The translations under genes and the position numbers were made by a program. A DNA stretch of 64,000 bases from Amaranthus tricolor (lineage: Eukaryota > Streptophyta > Magnoliopsida > Caryophyllales > Amaranthaceae): NCBI RefSeq assembly GCF_026212465.1, contig NC_080060.1, positions 1,802,635-1,866,634 of the forward strand, given 5' to 3'. Below the pieces are notes generated by a model. The model had not been told where the DNA came from and made no database searches. It saw only the letters and a program-made list of their open reading frames with translations. Of the stretch, positions 35,387 to 47,411 are shown piece by piece (the stretch's first letter is position 1; each line of letters starts with the position of its first letter).

Positions 35387-38300
35387 TCAGACAGTAGCTT
35401 TTGATTGCAAAAGCTGTACAAGTGACCATAATACATCCATTCTATGCAACTTCCTGTTGCTCTGACTCTGCAATGACAAATATTAAAACTCGTTTAGCGA
35501 AAAACTTCAGACTATGCATTATTTTGCTTCGGGATGGAAGTAATTCAAGCATATAAAACGTGTGGTGTATAGAGAGGTCACGGGAAAATATTTTACTTAA
35601 GTAAATTAACGAGGGTAAGGTTGTGTACATCTGATCCTCCGCCCCTATAGGTGGGACCCACCTAATAACATTGCGGTAATGAAAGGTAAATTAGCAAGAC
35701 AAGTTATGCAGCATAGAACATAACGTAAAATATCGGCTACATTGCAAGGATTTGTTTAGGTCACCAAGACCGCAAGATAGGCCATGATAACCGCGAAACA
35801 TCTGCATTCACCAAAAACATGGTTTGCAAAATTATTTTAACCCCCCTCCCCCGATAGGCATATGACATATATTAGCTGTCACAGGTTTGGGTTCAGAATT
35901 TACCTCAACCACGAAACGCACCCATGTTTTATCTCCGTGATTGTCGGTCATGCCTTCTAATATAGTCAAGCCCAAGCACCTGATGGCTTCTGCTATCTCT
36001 AGAAAGTGGTCACAATCTTCACATAACATCTGTAGACGCAAAAAGTAAGCTATAAAACTCAAGATAATGTCGGCAGGTGAGATGGGTTTTCAAGCACACA
36101 ACCCATGTAACGATTCACGACATTTGACAATTCTTGAAATAACAAGATTGATGAAACAATGTATAAACATACCTCAATTAGCATTTGCCCATTCATGTTG
36201 AGATTTTCTACTACTATTGGGCAAATTTTCATATGCCCACCAACCTCTACCGCCCAGCTTGACCCTTGCTCATAACCAGAACCGAACACTCCCATTTCAT
36301 TAATACAACCCTACATATCCAAGTACATGGGAGTCAAGTTCCGTTATTTGAATGCGGTGGAAACAACGACACTCAATTCTTACCTTAGACTTTACACTGT
36401 TACTGAGCTTGTCAGCATGCTTCGTGACACTCTGCATGAAGACCATATGCTTGATTGTCCGTTCAAGCAATGAATCGATGCTACACTGCATAAGTAAAGG
36501 AAATATTTCAAAACACGTCGTAAAATTCCATCTGAAGAGCACTGTTTTTACAACTACACTGAAAAAGATGTACCTTTGATCCATTTGGCACAAGTTCTCG
36601 AAGCTCTTTAATCCGGTCTTGAATAAGCTGCCTATCTCTTGGCCGAGGCCGAGAACTTTCACCAGGTCTGGCTCTCTTTTTGTTAGGCTTACTTGGTTCA
36701 ACTGGCCTCACTAGCGGCTCTCTAAATGCGCTAGCTGAAGACCTAAGGCTACAAGAGTCTGACGAGTTCAAGCAGTTTTGCGTACTATCATCTAGAAGTG
36801 ACGAGCACCCAATTGAATAATACGATGATGGACCTATTGTATGACTAATATTCATAGAAGGCTCCGGCATTTTTTCAGTTGTCAACGTGGATTCAGATGT
36901 AGAGAATGACTTCGAATTCTTCAAAGCAGCTTCCTTGCGGCAAAAATTAGCTACAACAGCTTCTAAAAGATGATCCGTGCCAGAATCCGTCGTAAGCTGA
37001 CTACTTTCCATAGCATCGGGCATCTGAGAAGCAAGTCTATCATCGGGAATTTCAGACTCCCGAGACCAAGGGTAGCATTGTTTTAGAATTTCCGGTCCTA
37101 AAGCTTCATGCAGCTCGGTTCCAACAGAGAACATGACAGATGACTTTAAGTTGCCAACACTATCCAGGCAACTAAACTCGGGTTTCTTCTCCGCGTAGTT
37201 CTTTGTGTTTGGTTTTTGCAAGGAATCAAAAGCTACTAAATTTTGACCCTTTTCCTCGTAGAAATGGTCCTGAACTCTGGAATTCTCAGCTGAAAGTTTA
37301 CCGCCATAAAAAAGGCTATTTTCTGTTATGCAACTTTGCGAGGATGCACTAATAACTCCATTTTGAAATTTATAACCGTTACTTTCACAATTGGAGACAC
37401 TGAGCTGATTAATAGATTGCTGATTTCCGGATACTGAATGAACAAATCCATTTTCCCTCGACAACTCTACCACTTCGTTGAGATGCACGTGTCTCTTGGG
37501 AGATTGAATGTCAAGAGGATTGGAGGAAGTATTCTCGATATTCATAGTTTTATCAAGATCAAGTAAGCACTCATGAAAAACATCTGGGCTAAAATTTGTT
37601 GCGGGAATATCTGACTGTAAAAAAGATAGACAAGATCAATATGTGAATATCAGAGTTCTTCAGTTTTGGATTATAATGGACTGTATTGAAATAATTCATT
37701 AATTTATGTGCACTTCTTATATATTATGACGTTTACTGCCAAAAATTAATCAGAAACAATCTCTTTGTAATCACTAACTAGGGTAAGGTCACATACATTT
37801 GAACCCCAAAGTCCTAAATAGGGGGTGTTCAATGGACCAGATAAGGGTCGGGTCGAGCTTAAGCATATATGGGTCTGATTGGATAGGGCTCTTTGAACTT
37901 AATATGGGACCTAGCCCGATCCGGCCCATTTTTGTTACTTAAAATTATTATAATCCCCAATTACTAATTTTTAATAGTTAATTTGTAGAAATATTTATAA
38001 TTCCCATTGGTATTGTCATTTATAATAATTAAATCATCCATCAATTATGTTATTTAAAGGGCCCGTTTCCAACCCTTCGTAAGCCCTTTTATAGTCTGTT
38101 TTATTTTAAATATAGTAGAGCCCGTTTTGGCCCGTATTTAACCTGACCCTTACAAAATCCTTCTAAAAACAGGCCAGATAAAGGCTTAAAATGGGGGTCC
38201 GGCCTATTGAACACCTCTAGTCCCAACCCCCATAGGTGGGTGACTAGGAGCCAATTAATGGCATTGGGAAAATGGAATGTTGTTGCAGTAAAGGTGAAAG

Positions 38301-41300
38301 GGGAAGAGAGTCTCGTACCATTTGCAACACATTCTGAAGATTGCTATGTATTGGAGTCTGGATTTGGCATGCCGACTCGTAAAGAGACGAAAATACATTT
38401 TGAATATGTGTCAATGTGTGCATATTTTCATTGACCTACACCCAGAAATATCCAAGGATTAGAAAAACAATGTCATCCAATGAAGTATGAACCACCAAGC
38501 CCTTCAACAAAAACATTTGCATCATTTTTTTCCTAGAATGACCTCAATTCACTAGTTCACCTTCATAGCCAAATCGAGACTTTATTTCGGAAGTTAAAGT
38601 GTTTTAAAAACATGACGTATTATAAATATATGACATATTTGGTAAGCTCTGTTGTCAATCTGATGCAGCCATCGTAACAATAATATCATATTCACAAATT
38701 CTTACATGAGACGGTCTCATGTTGAGACCATCTTTGTTGGGCTGGCTCATTTATATTTAGTGTGTTAAAGTGATTACTTATAATTTTAAAGTGATTAATT
38801 AGAAAAATGGGTTAATTATATAGGTTTGTTTCATGTTGAGGCGGTCTCTTACATAGTTCGTCGGCTATACTAAGATTAAATTATGACATCCATAGAGCTG
38901 AAATGGAACATGTAGTGATTGATAAACAAAATTCAGAGCATGCACAAAGATGAACAAATAAAACACCTCGACCCATATATGTAACCACCTTAGAGCAGCC
39001 ATATTGATGGTAAACGTAAGTTATGAGATTGATAGGAAATTAATGCCTTAATCAAAGTTCCAAGTACTTCTTATTAGGTTCAGTTGGAAATTTGGAATTG
39101 GATAGGGCATAATGGCCCATTTGGGAGGTTTGCCGTACATAGTCGGTAATTGTGCAAAGTTGCAAGGTTACCAATTCATTTGTTTTAGAGATTTCCTATT
39201 ATCTGAAGTATGGTGTATATATGCAATAACATAAGAGACACACCCAGAGTTGAGCAATATCAACTGTTTTCATAGTACAAAAAGCGACCGATTTGTATTG
39301 TAGTAAAAGCAGCTAAAAGTCAAATAAGAATAAACGTCTTACTTTATTCAGGGAGCCAAGCTGCACAACTCCATGTGGAACAACAGCTGCAACAACAATG
39401 GTCTGCAGAAGAATGAAGGACACATCGACTCAGTAAATAGTTTCACACTAACAAACTACATCGTGAAACATTTTCCTTTCTATATAAATCCAGCCAATTA
39501 AGAATGTTCAATGAAAACGTTGGGGACAAAGCATACCTTGATTCCAGCTGCAAACTGAGCTTGCCATCCATCACAGAGCTGAAAGACAGAAACAACCGAT
39601 ACGAAAATTAATGAATAATGATGCTAAGCAAGTTCATATTATTGCCGCTTTAGTTCATTTAAGCAAGGACTACCCAAGTTCCTACTTCCAAATTCATTTT
39701 TGATAACAGTCAAACCCTCAAACTTAACGGTCATCTAACCTTTTTCGTTAAGTGGTAGTTATTTGCAAAGAAATATATCACATTAGGTAGTTTTTTGCAA
39801 AAAAAATTGAATTAGGTAGTTTTTTGCAAAAGGTGATATAGATTAGGTAGTTTTTTGTAATTTTTTCTTTTTTTTAATTTGTTTAACGCATATATTTGCT
39901 TGAAAAAACAGCTATATCCTCTTGCAGATTTGAAATTACCAAACCAAAAAAATGTAGCTTAGTAAAACTATTTTATTATATGAACACTATTTTAGGAATT
40001 AAGTTTTAAAGAACACCATAGTTGAAATTTTTTTATTTTTCAACCCCAATTAGGCAACAAATCACTCTAATTGTGGATTGTGGTCCTCATATCTTTTCCA
40101 CTAACTTCTTTTAATATTTTTATAATGTTTATGGTTTCCACTTTTCTTCCATCAAATTTATTATTTAATATATATACTATCTAAAGTATTGTATTTTTCC
40201 TATTCCTGTGAACATTCCTTATGGGAACTTCATTAGAGAAAGGCCGAAATAGAGTATATTATAAGCTCAAATACAGGCCATATACAACAGATAAGAGAAA
40301 CGAATGAAGCCTAGAAGCGTATGAAACTAAACTACCATTTTATGAATGGCAACACACCTCTAGTGGCGAGCAGGAACTCATAGCTTGTTCACCAGCAAAA
40401 ACCCAACGATGTTTCCCAGTAGCAGCCACTTGGCCAACAATCCTGTTTACGAATTATGTCAAAACCAGGAAAACGTTCAGAACAAGGTCCTCTATAGAAA
40501 TATTATTCGGATTGACACGAAGAGATTCTGCAACGTTTGAACAAGGCAAAACTTACCCTTCCCCAAGAGAATATATATGGTATGACATCTTTGCCACAAC
40601 CAGGCCAAGAGGGTCATGAGCAACATGCCCATCATGCAAGCTTTCAAGTGTTTCGCCAAAGCTTTTACTCTCCGATGGATCAAGTTTGAAGTGATTATTG
40701 TAGAAAGCATCTTCCCAAGTCAATACCCTGCAAAAAGGTTTAAAGAAAGGATTTTAACTTACGATTATCTAACGATGTTTGGATACAAGTTGGATTTGTC
40801 TCGTAAAATTAATTGAACATCACATCAAAGACTTAACAAATGTTCTATGTAGCTAAACCAAAAGTAACAAACATCCAAGAAATTTGATAATTTCTGAACA
40901 AAACTTGTATTCGGACCACTAAATCAAAAACTCTAGAAATGAAACTTGAACGTAAAAGGAAAATAAGCTTTTTTTTGTTGATCAAGGCTTGAAATGAAAG
41001 ACTTTTGGAGTCATGAAATCATAACACTTGAAGATAATAAAAATATGTGAAAATTTGAACATCTCATCCAAAACATTAAAAACTGTGTCTCAAAATAGCT
41101 CACTACAGATATCAATTAGTTTTTCAAGGTTCTATAAGACCAATTAGGTGACAAAGATCCAACAAACTAAATAATTCAGAAAAAATTTGCCATTCTTTGA
41201 CAAGCTTCAACCAGTTATTTTTAAGTGTAACATTAAAGCGACATGATAGAATAGATAACATATTAAGGGCTACAACCATCGACTTAAGCTTTTGGTTGTT

Positions 41301-42494
41301 TCCTTAGGATATATTATACACTCCTATCTGAAAGAGTATATAACATACCATGTGGTTGTGGCTACAACCATAAGCTTAAGCTTATGGTGGAAGCCCCATA
41401 ATATGTTATATTATACTATCACTATATTTTTTATATATTTTTATGAAAGTAACCAAATAATTCATTGAATAAAAATGTACGACCTCTACAACAGCATAAT
41501 ATTTGATTAACGACATAACATTTTAGTCAAACAAAATTCTATATAGATAAAGCCACGATCATTATAAAGGAGATCGGACACTGAAGTATTCTCTATATCA
41601 CATCGTCATTTCCTTCGAGGAGGTCTTTTGATCTGATGTAGTTTTATGTAGACATAAGTTTGATATTATTGACTGTATCAGAGGAATAGACACCCGTAGT
41701 GACGTCATATACCTTTTTATCATCGAAATGATATGTAGATTTCAAACTCTCACCATGAGAGACTTCAATATATGAGTAAATCTAATCTAATAATTGGATA
41801 GAATAACTCTATAATACAGAGAGAGAATTTTATTTGTAACTAAAAATGAAAAAACCAAAAATAAAGAGATTGGTGGCTTACCATCAACCATAAGGTTGAT
41901 AGTAGCCACAAAGTTAACAATGGAGGCTAGAGTTTTTTGAGAGAAAAAATGAGAGAGAGAGAGAGGAGGCGTGAGGGTTTTTACTTTATTATACTTATAA
42001 GTCAAAGACATGGTTTTTGATGGAGAATTCGGGGCTTTAGATCGAAAACCCAAATCAGGCGCCCTATATAATGAGATCAAGTCATTGATATTGATGCTAA
42101 TGCTTCAAAGTGTTTAACTCAATTTTGGTTGATATTTACAAGGAAGCTCCATCAAACACTATCACAACATTATTCCATTTTAGTTTGCAATTTCACCAAC
42201 TACATTTTGTGGTAAGGTCATGTTATAAGGGAATAGTGTGTGATCATAAACTCAAGCACTTAAATAGCCATTAAAGTTTGCTACAATTTCAACTCTTACA
42301 TATCAAGGTAAGTTATACAAAACAATCAAATAATCCTCTAGCATCAATAAAAAGGGAGTAGAACACAAAATTGAAATCAAGCGAAAAAGGAAAACTTACA
42401 TTCGAGCACGATGTGTGAGCTTCCAAAATACGGCATAATTCCACTCTGAGTTCGAGCATAGGCTCCGAAGCAACTGCTGCAAGTGAGGAGCCAT
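35387..42494 (-). CDS. LONESOME HIGHWAY-like bHLH transcription factor (bHLH155/LHL type), 10 coding exons
   Basis: Exons, 5' to 3': 42494-42400, 40727-40557, 40442-40358, 39578-39537, 39402-39343, 37614-36574, 36485-36384, 36310-36173, 36029-35904, 35467-35387; every junction is GT-AG and in phase, giving 646 residues. The N-terminal LHW/MYC-N domain (1-151) begins MAPHLQQLLRSLCSNSEWNY and includes KHRWVFAGEQAM. A long variable region follows. The bHLH sits at about 455-530 (KKRARPGESSRPRPRDRQ, then LLERTIKHMVFMQSV), with a C-terminal ACT-like module ending HRMDVLWSLVQLLQSKATV. Known role: LHW proteins pair with TMO5-type bHLHs to drive cytokinin-dependent vascular cell division. The transcript has an upstream ORF (42649-42753). 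Introns have collected MITEs, SINE-like pieces and TRIM scraps. Synteny suggests the bHLH155 orthologue rather than LHW itself. Confidence 0.95.
35600..35690 (+). repeat. Au-SINE-like 3' segment in the last LHL intron
   Basis: GAGGGTAAGGTTGTGTACATCTGATCC followed by CCCCTATAGGTGGGACCCAC matches the conserved 3' region of plant Au SINEs (GGGTAAGGT...GTACAT...CCCCATAGGTGGG). It is short and lacks a clear tRNA-like head. Confidence 0.5.
37781..38285 (+). repeat. Au-SINE-like segment split by a hAT MITE (LHL intron)
   Basis: CTAGGGTAAGGTCACATACATTTGAACC (37781-37808) and CCCATAGGTGGGTGACTAGG with GGCATTGGG further on (38229-38270) are the two halves of the same SINE 3' region seen at 35.6 kb. 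The MITE at 37819-38219 separates them. Confidence 0.5.
37819..38219. mobile_element. hAT-type MITE nested in a SINE relic (LHL intron)
   Basis: The ends are TAGGGGGTGTTCAATGG and CCTATTGAACACCTCTA, 14-bp near-perfect inverses. Flanking octamers are GTCCTAAA (37811-37818) and GTCCCAAC (38220-38227), a drifted 8-bp duplication. Subterminal GGGTC/GGCCC motifs repeat in both orientations. Confidence 0.75.
38693..38862. mobile_element. MITE of the GAGACGGTCTCA-ended family, copy 4 (LHL intron)
   Basis: The left end is ACAAATTCTTACATGAGACGG then TCTCATGTTGAGACC. The right end is TTTCATGTTGAGGCGGTCTCTTACATAG. The interior GGGCTGGCTCATTTATATTTAG is shared with the copies at 2.1 and 47.9 kb. Confidence 0.7.
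39775..39872. repeat. Short tandem repeat in an LHL intron
   Basis: The motif ATTAGGTAGTTTTTTGCAAA recurs three times within 98 bp (from about 39783, 39812 and 39844), with variable spacers. It is non-coding. Confidence 0.6.
41268..41420. repeat. Scrambled TRIM LTR pieces in the first LHL intron
   Basis: ACAACCATCGACTTAAGCTTTTGGTTG at 41271 and GAGTATATAACATACC followed by ACAACCATAAGCTTAAGCTT at 41332-41385 are recognisable pieces of the 72-bp TRIM LTR found at 12.6, 16.5 and 20.3 kb. Flanks and primer site are lost. Confidence 0.5.
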
Positions 42495-42648
42495 CTATCT
42501 ACTCACCAGCAAATCCAAAATTCTAAACCCCCCCTTCCCCTTCCTTCAACTAAAGAACACTTGCACCCCACAGAAACCGGGTTTGTTAGTAAAAAAAATG
42601 TCAATTTGCCACACAAAAATCCCAACCTAATTATCTCAATTCTCTAAT

Positions 42649-42753
42649 CTAGCTTCCTCTATATGATCCTCTTCCTGCTTGTTTCCTCCTTAATCCGGCT
42701 CGCCGCTTTATTGGCGGTCCAACAGTTGGTAGCAGCAAGCAATCTCTCCCCAT
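42649..42753 (-). promoter_or_regulatory. Upstream ORF in the LHL leader (34 codons)
   Basis: The minus strand reads an ATG at 42753-42751 and a TAG at 42651-42649, encoding MGRDCLLLPTVGPPIKRRAG and 14 more residues. The peptide is strongly basic (7 Arg, 2 Lys). It ends 154 bases before the main ATG, and no other ATG lies between. Arabidopsis bHLH155 and its paralogue EMB1444 are known to carry conserved-peptide uORFs (CPuORF7/8). I recall the existence of those uORFs but not their sequence, so conservation is not shown here. It likely tunes translation of the factor. Confidence 0.6.
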
Positions 42754-42859
42754 TTCAGTTAATAAAAGACCCTAAACACAGACCCTAATAGCAATCCCAA
42801 TCAAACTAGACTAAAATAGCTCAATATCACACAAATTTCACAAAACCATTTATACCCAT

Positions 42860-43025
42860 AACACAATTAACCTTATTAACACCTTTCTTCAAACAATAAT
42901 CCATTTAACACAAAAAAAAATTAGGGTATTAGTAAAATTCACCTAAACACCTTATAAACACCTTCCTTCAAAAAAAAATCCATTCAACACACAAAAAATA
43001 AGGGTATTACTAAAATTCACCAGAA
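42860..43025. repeat. ~80-bp direct duplication upstream of the LHL leader
   Basis: Two adjacent copies, each ending in GGGTATTA then TAAAATTCACC (to 42942 and to 43021), share ACACCTTCCTTCAAA and AATCCATTCAACACA. It lies within about 150-300 bp of the uORF start and may be part of the leader or core promoter. Confidence 0.5.
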
Positions 43026-44036
43026 AAAGATCCCAACTTTACTCTAAAATTCAAAGATGGTTATAATTTAACTGATATCAGAAGACATTTTAGTTCATAA
43101 AATGATAATCCCAACATTAAATTAGTGATGCGGAATTATTGTATTCCTATAAAACACAACTAAATTAACTAAAAGAATGAAACTTTATAGAAAAAAAGAA
43201 GTAATTTCAGTTGCAAGATATAGAAAGTGAATAAGTTACGAAATTTACTTAGCTCAAAATTTGACTCTTTCTCTTACAAGAAGTTCTTGAGCAACAAACT
43301 TCACCCTTTGAATATCAATCAATTCCATCACGACCACCCTTTAAATGTGAAAAACTCTCAAAAAGTTGAAAAAGAAAGTGACCCTTTTTTTAATTTTCTT
43401 TTTCAATAATGGGGTAAAAATATCAAATTGGAGCCAAAGTTTTGATCTTTGGCTTACTTTTGTGCAAGTATTATTAAAAAATATACTTTCTTTAATATTT
43501 TCTTTCTACTTTTGAGTGTACAATGTGAAGTGCAATACTCTAACCTACACCTCATGTACCACTACACACCCCTCTTTTATCCTACACACTATGTGCATTT
43601 TAGCACTCACCCATCCCATTATCACTAGATTTCTTCTTTCTTTACTATTACTATGCTCAAATAGTGATTTTACAAGTACTCTTTTACAAATAAGGAGAGA
43701 AAATGATCAAAAAGGGAGAAAATTTTGATGGGAATTTTGTTTTTGGAAGGGTAGTGGGGAAAATTGTTGGGTTTTTATTAAAAATCAAATCCAACAAGTA
43801 ATTGAGTAGTAGGTCATAAGAGAAGTGATACAATGGCCAACAATATGATGGTAATGTGAGGAATTGCTTCTTATCCTCCCATCAATCTTCTTACATATCC
43901 AAAAATCACTTTTGAACCCACCTTCATTCCTCTCTCATCAACACTTTTTTCTCAAACAAAAGGGTTTTTTTCCTCCAATGATTTTACTGCTAAAAGTTGC
44001 AACACACCCACCCACTCTCTAAATTGCCCTATTGTA
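43026..44036. other. Upstream region of the LHL gene
   Basis: No gene. ORFs here are short and AT-rich. The region presumably holds the LHL promoter, but I cannot place a TATA box with confidence. Confidence 0.3.
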
Positions 44037-44530
44037 CTCCCTCTTTTTTGTCTTTATCTCTAATATGGTTTTGAACTTTTGATAGGTATTTTTCTCCATT
44101 TAATTGGGATTATAATAGTGAGATTTAAGCCTAGAGAAAATCTTCTAAACATGATGTTTTTGTACTCTTCCTTATCTATAAGTAGAAATAGACCTACCAA
44201 TTTACTATTTCAAAATAGTAATGTGTTTATATCATTTATAAATTATAATCATATTTTATACTATCTTCAATTCAATAGTAAAGTCTCATTTGCTTTATAC
44301 ATTTTATTCATTGCACTTATTCAATTTTTAATATTTTTAATTGTGCAAAATTAAAAATTATGAAAAATTAATATGCATAATCCTTGTATTGAGACGATTC
44401 AAACAATATCTCACTTAACTATATTTTAACTTATAGATTAATAATAAAATACAAATTAAAAGTAAGAGATGAATAATGTTCAAAAAATGTTCAAAAAGCA
44501 AATTGGACATTACTAGTAAATTAGAGGGAG
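44037..44530. mobile_element. Stowaway-like MITE, 494 bp, TA target site
   Basis: It starts CTCCCTCTTTTTTGTC, ends TTAGAGGGAG and is flanked by TA at 44035-44036 and 44531-44532. Its right half (TTGTGCAAAATTAAAAATTATG and AATAAAATACAAATTAAAAG) is shared with the repeat at 49015-49270. It is longer than usual, perhaps through an inner insertion. Confidence 0.65.
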
Positions 44531-45483
44531 TATCTTAATTTTATTGTAATTTGTCAAATTAACTAAAGGCCTTAAGATAGAAATAACCTATAAGTTATTA
44601 TCATCGTGATCATCACATATAGTATATTCCGTTCATATAAGAAATGAAAAAAGGAAATTTGTATTAATGAACTATAAGTTCCAAAGCATGAGATAAAGAT
44701 AATAAGAAATTATAAGTTTTAAACCATGTATTTCCTTTATGTTTATGACATGGTATATTGAGATTTGAGAGTTTTAATTCTTGCACCACACCAACTCAAC
44801 ATCAACCTTCTAAGTATAATGATTTCTAAGACAGTGGTCTCCAACAGTGATCATTTCCATTGAAAGCTCATCATATTCTCATACTCCAATTGTTTATAAA
44901 AAAAAAATTTAATAATATTTTGTATACGTTGAAATAAATTCATGTATTGATTATTCTCTAATAATTTTATCTTTAATTTTTATTTGTTGAAAATAAACGC
45001 ACTTATGACATATTTATCGGGAATTAATGACTTCAGTTCACTATTATGAGTTAGAATATAGTTATTGAGTGATTTATCTTCTCCACTGGTATATAAATTA
45101 GATAGAAATTTAATTTCATCACTATTTACTCAGAAATATTTATTATATCCTATATTGGGATTCAATTATCTTACTGGATTAAAAATACTCCTACTAAACT
45201 TAATGTAGGTGTAGAAACAAAAATAGTGATGAAAAAAAAAGTGAAATGATCATAACAAAAATTAATCATGGTAAATCATCACATAAAAATGTTGCTTTAA
45301 TCAAGAAGATTCACTTTGTCGGAAGTCACAAATCAAAATGCACACCTATGAAGTAATCCCTCTATTTTGCAGAGTTTTTAATAATAATATTTGACACAAA
45401 ATAATTACAAAAATATAAATTATTTAAATTGTACAGATGATATTAAAGAAAAAAATTATGTGTGAAAATTTTAAAAATATATA
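44531..45483. other. Intergenic AT-rich DNA
   Basis: Nothing I can support. Confidence 0.35.
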
Positions 45484-46628
45484 TGATAAGTGCAATTATT
45501 TGCACTTATTTATATCGTTTTATACTCCTTAATGATGGTGGTTGTTAGTAATTTTGTGGTTATTTTGAAAATTTATGCTATTTTACTCGTTTTGATTATT
45601 CATGTTGATTTTGAGTGATTTTGATTGTTAAAAGCATATTTCTTATGGTTTTAATGATGACGGAGTTCACTAAGGAGATTTTAGCTTAGGTGAAGATGTT
45701 CTGCAAAGAAAATGAGCAAAAGAGTAGAAGAGTGTTATTAATGCAAAAGTTTTGAGGTGAAATTTGATACATGTCTACTCTTTTGGCCATAAATTTTGAT
45801 AGAAAGATCGCATGAATGCAAAATTACGGCATTGAAAACTAGACTTTAAGAGCTTTCCAACGGTATATCATATGTTCAATTCCAATAATCGAGTAAGAAA
45901 TAACGATCATTTGAAGTTCGCTGAAACTGTCAGCCAAAAAAGTCAACTCGGCTTTCTTGTCGTAAAGATGGCCTCCGAGTAGGCTTTTTCTTCTGGATTT
46001 CGGGCAGTGCTTTTTCATCATTTTAATGGTGTATTGTTCTATTTTATCTTTATTTTAATTAACTTCTTAGGGTTCATTTAAGGGGTTAATGAAAAGCATT
46101 TAGGTTAAGCCTCCTTTAGAGAGCATAAGGAGGGAGATTGAAAAACCCCTTCTTTATCCTTCTTCCTCCTTCCTTCTTCATCATCTTTCATAGAACTCCA
46201 TTTTTAATACTTATAAGCTTTTAATTTCTTGTCTTTAATTTACTTTCTTTTCAGTAGTTTAATCTTTCTTTATCAAATTTGTATTAGTTTAATCTTTCCT
46301 TATCAAACTTTAATTGTTTTTCCTAGAAATGGTCATTTATTAAAAGTAGTATTGTTTTTCATATTTTTGTCTCTTGGATCTTTAATTGTGTGTCTCATAG
46401 TTTAATTATTGTTTTTCCTTGCAAATTTCAATATTATCATTTTCATTCATGTTTAGTATCATCTTAGGGTTTGTGTTCATCGCTTCCAATATGAATAGTG
46501 AGTAAATCCATTTTCTAGGGTTAGAGTTTAAACTTATAATTCAAGTATGATTTGATTATTAAAAGTGTCAATGAAACTAGGATTAAAGTGTTGAATTGTG
46601 CTAATAACCCTAAATTAAACATGCTTTT

Positions 46629-46751
46629 GTCGAACTAGTCAAAGAACTAGTGTAACACCTCGGCCCCTCGGACTGCTGGTGATTACTCATGCAGACTGTA
46701 GACTAGCCCCACAAACCAACACAAGTCTTGTCGAACTAATCAAAGAACTAG
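46629..46751. repeat. 101-bp tandem duplication at the Cassandra left border
   Basis: GTCGAACTAGTCAAAGAACTAG plus the first 79 bp of the Cassandra LTR (46629-46729) is followed by a second GTCGAACTAATCAAAGAACTAG (46730-46751) and then the intact element. The unit therefore spans host DNA and transposon. The copies differ by three transitions in the parts compared (CCTCGG/CCCCGG, GACTGC/GACCGC, TAGTC/TAATC). Confidence 0.8.
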
Positions 46752-47411
46752 TGTAACACCCCGGCCCCTCGGACCGCTGGTGATTACTCATGCAGACTGT
46801 AGACTAGCCCCACAAACCAACACAAGTCTTTCCAGCACACTTTGGCCTCACTCGTGCGCACCCGGGAAAACTTCCCAGGAGGTCACCCATCCTAAGATTG
46901 CTCCCAACCAAGCACGCTTAACTGTGGAGTTCTTAGCAAATGGGCTCCCTAGAAAAGAAGATGCATCTTGTTGATATAAGTAGTCTATCAATCGTTTTTT
47001 AAAGCTAAATTTGGGGTATTACACTCACCCCCACTTAAGAATACAACGTTCTCGTTGGACCGTAACTTCAGGATCTTTTCCCCCACTAGGTGCACTGAAC
47101 ACTATCAGCCACGGTCGCAGGGTTGCTCTGATACCATTTGTAACACCCCGGCCCCTCGGACCGCTGGTGATTACTCATGCAGACTGTAGACTAGCCCCAC
47201 AAACCAACACAAGTCTTTCCAGCACACTTTGTCCTCACTCGTGCGCACCCGGGAAAACTTCCCAGGAGGTCACTCATCCTAAGATTGCTCCTAACCAAGC
47301 ACGCTTAATTGTGGAGTTCTTAGCAAATGGGCTCCCTAGAAAAGAAGATGCATCTTGTTGATATAAGTAGTCTATCAATCGTTTTTTTAAAGCTAAATTT
47401 GGGGTATTACA
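46752..47411 (-). mobile_element. Cassandra TRIM retrotransposon, complete, with 5S rRNA-like LTRs
   Basis: LTRs of 272-273 bp lie at 47411-47139 and 47023-46752 on the minus strand, starting TGTAATACCCC and ending GGGGTGTTACA. They differ by only four substitutions and one T-run indel, so the insertion is young. The primer-binding site TGGTATCAGAGCAACC lies 2 bases after the first LTR, and a polypurine tract AGTGGGGGTGAG precedes the second. ACTAG is duplicated on both sides (46747-46751, 47412-47416). Each LTR contains 5S rRNA-like sequence (46856-46933 and 47243-47320), including AAGCGTGCTTGG and GGATGGGTGACCTCCTGGGA, the 5S promoter region. That is the hallmark of Cassandra. The ORFs crossing it are not genes. 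Confidence 0.95.

Noticed and set aside
35691..35801. A phase-compatible alternative last exon of the LHL gene
   Set aside because: It splices in frame but gives no family-like sequence. The exon at 35467-35387 yields HRMDVLWSLVQLLQ, the expected C-terminus of this family.
46780..47361. Two ORFs (46780-46974 and 47011-47361, plus) of 64 and 116 codons that repeat the same protein sequence
   Set aside because: Both lie in the Cassandra LTRs and their repetition only mirrors the LTR duplication. Part of the sequence is the antisense of 5S rRNA-like DNA.
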